64,000 bases of DNA from Alisma plantago-aquatica (taxonomy: Eukaryota > Streptophyta > Magnoliopsida > Alismatales > Alismataceae). Under the pieces are notes generated by a model. It ran no database searches and was not told the origin of the DNA. It was given only the letters and a program-made list of their open reading frames with translations. This document shows, piece after piece, positions 59,820 to 64,000 of the stretch (position 1 is the first letter of the stretch; the number at the start of each line of letters is the position of its first letter). The DNA lies in contig OY856411.1 in the NCBI GenBank assembly GCA_963693085.1, forward strand, positions 117,391,267 to 117,455,266. The letters run 5' to 3'. A program made the translations under genes and the position numbers.

Positions 59820-61384
59820 TGTTGGATCCTAGATGGGTGATTGGATGCTCTAGAGCGGGGGGGGGGGGTGAATAGAGCTGAAAGCACTTACACTCAAATC
59901 ATTAAACCTTCAAGATATATGACAAGATAAGGATGCTAAATAGGTAATTTGAGTGCAACTAAAACATACATAGAAAGGATGAGAGAGATTGAACATACAC
60001 CAAGAGACAAGCTATTTACAGTGGTTCCACACTTCAAACTAGAAGTGTGTCAGTCCACTTACCTAGAGAGGTCAACCTCTAGGATTTCCAAGCCATTGCA
60101 TTCTTATATTCATTCATAAGACTTACAACACATGACCAAACAAAGAACTAACCTATCCAATACAAAGAGTCTTCAACCTTACCAAGGACTTACCCACTTT
60201 GCAATGAGTCTTCGGCCTTCACCAAGGACTTACCCACTCTTGCATAAGTCTTCAGCCTTGCAGGAATTACCCACTCTTCTTGGATATTCAGCCTTTGACT
60301 TCACCTTCACTCAGAGAAGCTTCCACCAAGGACTTACCCACTTGAGCAAGGAGTCTTATGCCTTCACCAAGGGCTTACCCACTCTAGCTCTAAGTCTTCA
60401 GCCTTGATCTTCACCAAGGGACGCCTTCCCTTGTTCTTCTTCACCTCTCTTAGCTAAGAGAGAGAACCTTCATCTTCATGGTTGAAATCAGAGATGGGGA
60501 GGTGGTTGAAATGAGAGCCTGACAAGATATACATATAGGACTAGCTATCTTACAGATTTCCTACTCACTCTAATGGATGTAGAAAGTGATTAAGCTTAGA
60601 GAAAGAGAGGAGGATGTAGGAAGCACTCAACTATAGAATAGGAACCTCACATAGAGTTTGCATTGAATGCCACTTAGCCTTTGGGAACACTTGAGAATGA
60701 AAACTAGCTATTTTGTGGCTTGCAATAGATCTATTTTCACTTGTTGCAACTCCACAATGGATAGAACCACTTTTCTGCACTTTTTCGTACAGAGCAATCA
60801 GTCGAGTTTTAATATAGGTAACTTGACCGATCCAGTAAATGACAAAACCGATATTTAAATGATCGGTCAATTTTTTCCTAGGGAAACTTGACCGACCATT
60901 TAAAATCAAAATGGTCTCTTACTTGATCGGTCGAGTTCTGTGAAAACACAACTCGACCGATGCAATCTCCCGAAAATCAACCAAGAATGATCGGTCGAGT
61001 TTTAAGGTTTGGAAACTCGACCGACCAAGTTGCTATGATCAATTTTCTAAATTGCATCAAAAGTGATTAAAACATTCGATCTAAGTGCTCCGAATTGTTT
61101 CTAAGCTTAATTACAAGTCATGCAATCATTAAAAGTGATTTACAACACGATTCTAATGGATTTACATCATATTACAAAAATGTGCATTTGTATGACTTTG
61201 ACTTGTGTTTTCTCCAACTTAGGATGCGCAAGTTGGGGCATTTGGAGAGTGTCAATACCTAATCTGAAATCACTCAAGTAGAGGCATTAGACACCAATAT
61301 GTGGAATGGTTAGTCATCATCAAAACAAGGGTTTAGTCAATTTAGACGTGAGTCAACATTGACCTAATTGACCTTGAGTCAACA
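59820..61384 (-). mobile_element. LTR14 (1565 bp, TATA box deleted)
   Basis: Plus strand TGTTGGATCC...GAGTCAACA. The G-run near the start is 12 long (59857-59868). A deletion of about 50 bp at 60670 joins GAATGC to CACTTAGCC and removes the TATA box. ATGC microhomology is present at the two parental sites. Inverted repeats 60797-61024 remain, with CG decay. The LTR should be promoterless. Confidence 0.88.
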
Positions 61385-62960
61385 TTCTCCCCCTTTTTGA
61401 AGATGACAAACCATTCCATAAATGTATTGAAAGCTTTTAAGTAAAATCATACCTTCATAGAAACCTATGGGTTTCAATAGGATTGAGCTCATATGCTCCC
61501 CCTCAATTGATGTGCGTGGAGTTCTCATACTCCCCCTCAATTGATTCTATTTCTCCTTCATGGTTAGCTTTCATAACATTTATAGAATACTATGTCTTCT
61601 GCTCATATATGTTCTACACATATATGTCTTCTCCCCTTTACCTTCTCCCTCTTACATGGACATACTTCTTTTTTTTGGGGGAATATAGAGCATTATATCT
61701 TATTCATTCTGCATAAAATCCAAAAATACTCCAATTTCTACATACAATGTAGCTCTATGTGACCTGCAACACAATTGTTATGCAATCAATTCAAGATAGT
61801 AGATATGCAATTCAAGGAACAAGCTTGAGCAAGTAGGAGACAAGATACAAGAAAATCATATAGTAGAATACCACTTGATGAGCAAAGATAGAAATTATAA
61901 ACATGGCTAGAACTACATGTATATGAACTACTAGTAGACGTTATCACAAGTTAGGAATGCTAGTAGGATCTAGATCATAGCAAGAGATACCAAAAGATAC
62001 ACAAGATAAAGCAAGCTATGAGTAGATGTAGAGATATATCCAAACAAATAGATAAGAAATTTTAGATGCATGAAAGGATATAACTTACTAACAAATATGC
62101 ATCATTACCAAAAGATGATTACCACTAAGAACCTCAAGGTTGTATCAACACAAGATATACACCTAGATAGATGTACCAAGTTAGAGTACAACGGAAAAAA
62201 TTTAAGAAACAACCAAGAGATCCAAAGAGATCAATCATCAAAACCTACAAAACAAATCAAAGCAAGTAATTGCAAGATATAGATATACCAATTTAGAGCA
62301 ATTAGAGAGATAGAGTTGTAAGCAAGATAGGCAATTTAAAGCATGGCAATATGCATATAAAAAGGTACCAAATGAGAGTGCCAAAGAATAAGGCTATTGG
62401 TTGAGAAAATCTAGTTGACAGGGAAATTCTCATTCAATAAGACAAATGTATATTCTATGCACAGTGCTATCGGTCGAGTTATGTGTATTGGCAACTCGAC
62501 CGACAACAGATGTTGGCAACACCCATGGTGCCCATCGGTCGAGTTTCAAACAGGACAAACTTGACCGACAAAGCTGTTGTAAAGAGGCAGATATATTTCA
62601 TAGAAGCATGTTTAGAGACATGTTAAAAATACAAACCATATCCAAACATGTGTAAGAAAGTTAGTAATGCACTATAAACATTAGAAACAGTTTTTGAGCA
62701 GGAGTGTGAAGAGAAACACAAAATACCACTTTTGACTCAAAAACCATATGTATAGTGCACACTTACTTGACAAAAACAAGTTAGAAATGGTTATAAGAAA
62801 GAAAAACATTACCTTTGTGCTTACCATTGCTTTTCCACTTGTTTTCACCTCATACACATCTCACCTTTCTTCTTTCATGTGGATTTACAAGTCAATTTGC
62901 AATTCAATGGCTCAAGTCAATCCATTTGCAAGTACCTACAAGAAGAAAGATGAAATGGTC
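61385..62960 (-). mobile_element. Internal domain I14, truncated
   Basis: Polypurine tract 61385-61398. About 400 bp of the non-coding part is replaced by about 38 bp of unrelated sequence at 61671-61708. Inverted repeats 5-6 are at 62470-62568. The domain is cut at ATGGTC (62960), just before where gag would end, by the next LTR. The gag part, if present, lies beyond the window. Confidence 0.84.
61671..61708. other. Filler at a deletion junction in I14
   Basis: TTTTTTGGGGGAATATAGAG followed by CATTATATCTTATTCATT has no counterpart in other units. On the minus strand it ends in an A-run, which could be the tail of a tiny 5'-truncated retroposon, or captured filler from break repair. It is too short to assign. 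Confidence 0.55.
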
Positions 62961-62961
62961 A

Positions 62962-64000
62962 TGTTACAACCCTAATTTTTTGGGTTCATTTGGTGAGAAA
63001 TGTAATTTCTCATAATAAAGATAAATGAACAAATAATGATGTATTTTGATTGAATGCATGAATTTCATTACAATAGCCTTGATGATTTCTTTGTCGGCTT
63101 TATTGGCTATTGGGCCTAATAACAAGGAAATTCAATTAATTAATGAATAATTGAGTTTTTGAGAAAAGAGAGATGTGGAAACCTCTGGAAGGCAAAAGAA
63201 TGTAATCCAAGGATGGATTTCGTGCCTCTTGGGTTCCTTGGGTTCCAAGGAGTCTAAAGTTGCATAGAGTATGCAATAATAAAAGATAAGATCAATTAAT
63301 TATTTCTTTATTAAGAAAGAAATTGAAAACAATGGTAAAATGTGGAAAATAAGTAAAAAGAGGTACAATTGAGTTATCCTTGGTGGAATTTCGTATCCCA
63401 AGGATTCCTAATGATAAAAGGAATACCAATGATGAAAATAAAAGAGAAATAAAGAGAAAACCTCAAAAAGAGATATTTTAATAAGAAATAAACAAGATAT
63501 GAGAAATAATGGATAAAAGATAAATAAATGGCTAAGGAATATTCCCAAGATGGGATTTCGAGCCATTAAGGTTCCTTGAGGTTCAAGGAACTCAGAATAA
63601 TAATTTAATGGCAAGGGAAGAAAAAATATGTGAGAAATATATATAATTAAGTGATAACTTGCATATAAAGAAAGACATCTCAAACTTTTGGGTTTGAGTC
63701 TCAAATTTGGTACATACGTGCATTAAGTCTTTATAGACTTTCCCTTACAATTTGGTATTGATTGGATAATCGGCTTGAGAGTTATGATTTTTACAAAATC
63801 TCCTAAAGTGGAAAGGATAAAGGATATATATATAATTTGTCACTTTTGTTTGTGGCACAATTCATGACAGCCGTTGGATCTGATATCCAACAGTAGTTGT
63901 ATTCTCACCTACCTTGAGTAGGAACAGGAAAGAAGAACATTTCTTGGGGATTTCCAAACCGATTTCCTTTTTGTATAATCGATGAGCAAATCTGGAAGTT
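62962..64000 (+). mobile_element. 5' part of another LTR retrotransposon, runs off the window
   Basis: This begins TGTTACAACCCTAATTTTTT, a typical plant LTR start, abruptly after array sequence (TGAAATGGTC plus one A; GGTCA may be the left target duplication). It is AT-rich, has no coding frame and contains a perfect 7-bp inverted repeat, GTTGGAT/ATCCAAC, at 63873-63891. Three degenerate repeats of about 168 bp lie at 63200-63600. No primer site is reached, so at least 1.04 kb belongs to this LTR. The family and the orientation of its internal part are not determined. Confidence 0.55.
63200..63600. repeat. Degenerate repeats spaced about 168 bp inside the right-edge LTR
   Basis: A segment like CCAAGGATGGATTTCGTGCC followed by TTGGGTTCCTTGG recurs near 63207, 63375 and 63543. 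The third is close to CCCAAGATGGGATTTCGAGCC. The spacers are AT-rich and less similar. Subrepeats of this kind are common in plant LTRs. Confidence 0.6.

Overview
This window is repetitive plant nuclear DNA with no recognisable host gene. Nearly all of it (1-62960) is one head-to-tail array of a single LTR retrotransposon lying on the minus strand. The array reads LTR - internal domain - LTR - internal domain, with one LTR shared between each pair of neighbouring internal domains. I count 14 LTRs: 13 near full length (about 1.56-1.67 kb) and one fragment. There are 15 internal domains: 11 full length, 1 interrupted by an insertion, 2 shortened and 1 cut by the left window edge. Most LTR-to-LTR periods are 4.4-4.6 kb.

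The boundaries rest on several independent signals. On the minus strand each LTR runs from TGTTGACTC to GGATCCAACA. Next to each LTR end lies a 12-nt sequence matching plant initiator tRNA-Met primer sites (TGGTATCAGAGC), exactly 2 nt away. Next to the other end lies a polypurine tract (AAAAAGGGGGAGA). A TATA box (TATAAAT) sits mid-LTR. This is the layout of a Ty1/copia element. The only coding remnant resembles the C-terminal half of a copia Gag (SIRE/Maximus-like by motif memory): a helical spacer, a GLGYD motif and a CCHC zinc knuckle. The Gag N-terminal half and all of pol (protease, integrase, RT, RNase H) are absent, so the element was non-autonomous. Most gag copies are broken. The longest open frames are 10631-11542 (303 aa), 15106-15906 (266 aa) and 58821-59621 (266 aa).

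Each LTR carries four short inverted repeats with near-identical arms (TCGGTCGAGTT / AACTCGACCGA) just upstream of its TATA box. Each internal domain carries two more between gag and the polypurine tract. Diagnostic variants show a higher-order pattern: about 22.0-35.6 kb is repeated at about 35.6-49.2 kb as a three-unit, 13.6-kb tandem duplication. Unequal crossing-over therefore helped build the array.

Three unrelated stretches interrupt or end the array. At 18052-21019, an insertion of about 3 kb on the plus strand looks like a solo LTR of another family, probably Ty3/gypsy; it has a 26-bp minisatellite, a GC-rich repeat zone, a GACCGTTTG-rich zone and a TATA box. At 61671-61708, about 38 bp of filler replaces about 400 bp of internal domain. 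At 62962-64000, the start of another LTR (TGTTACAACCC...) cuts the last unit and runs off the window. The species cannot be named from this sequence; a plant genome rich in LTR elements fits.
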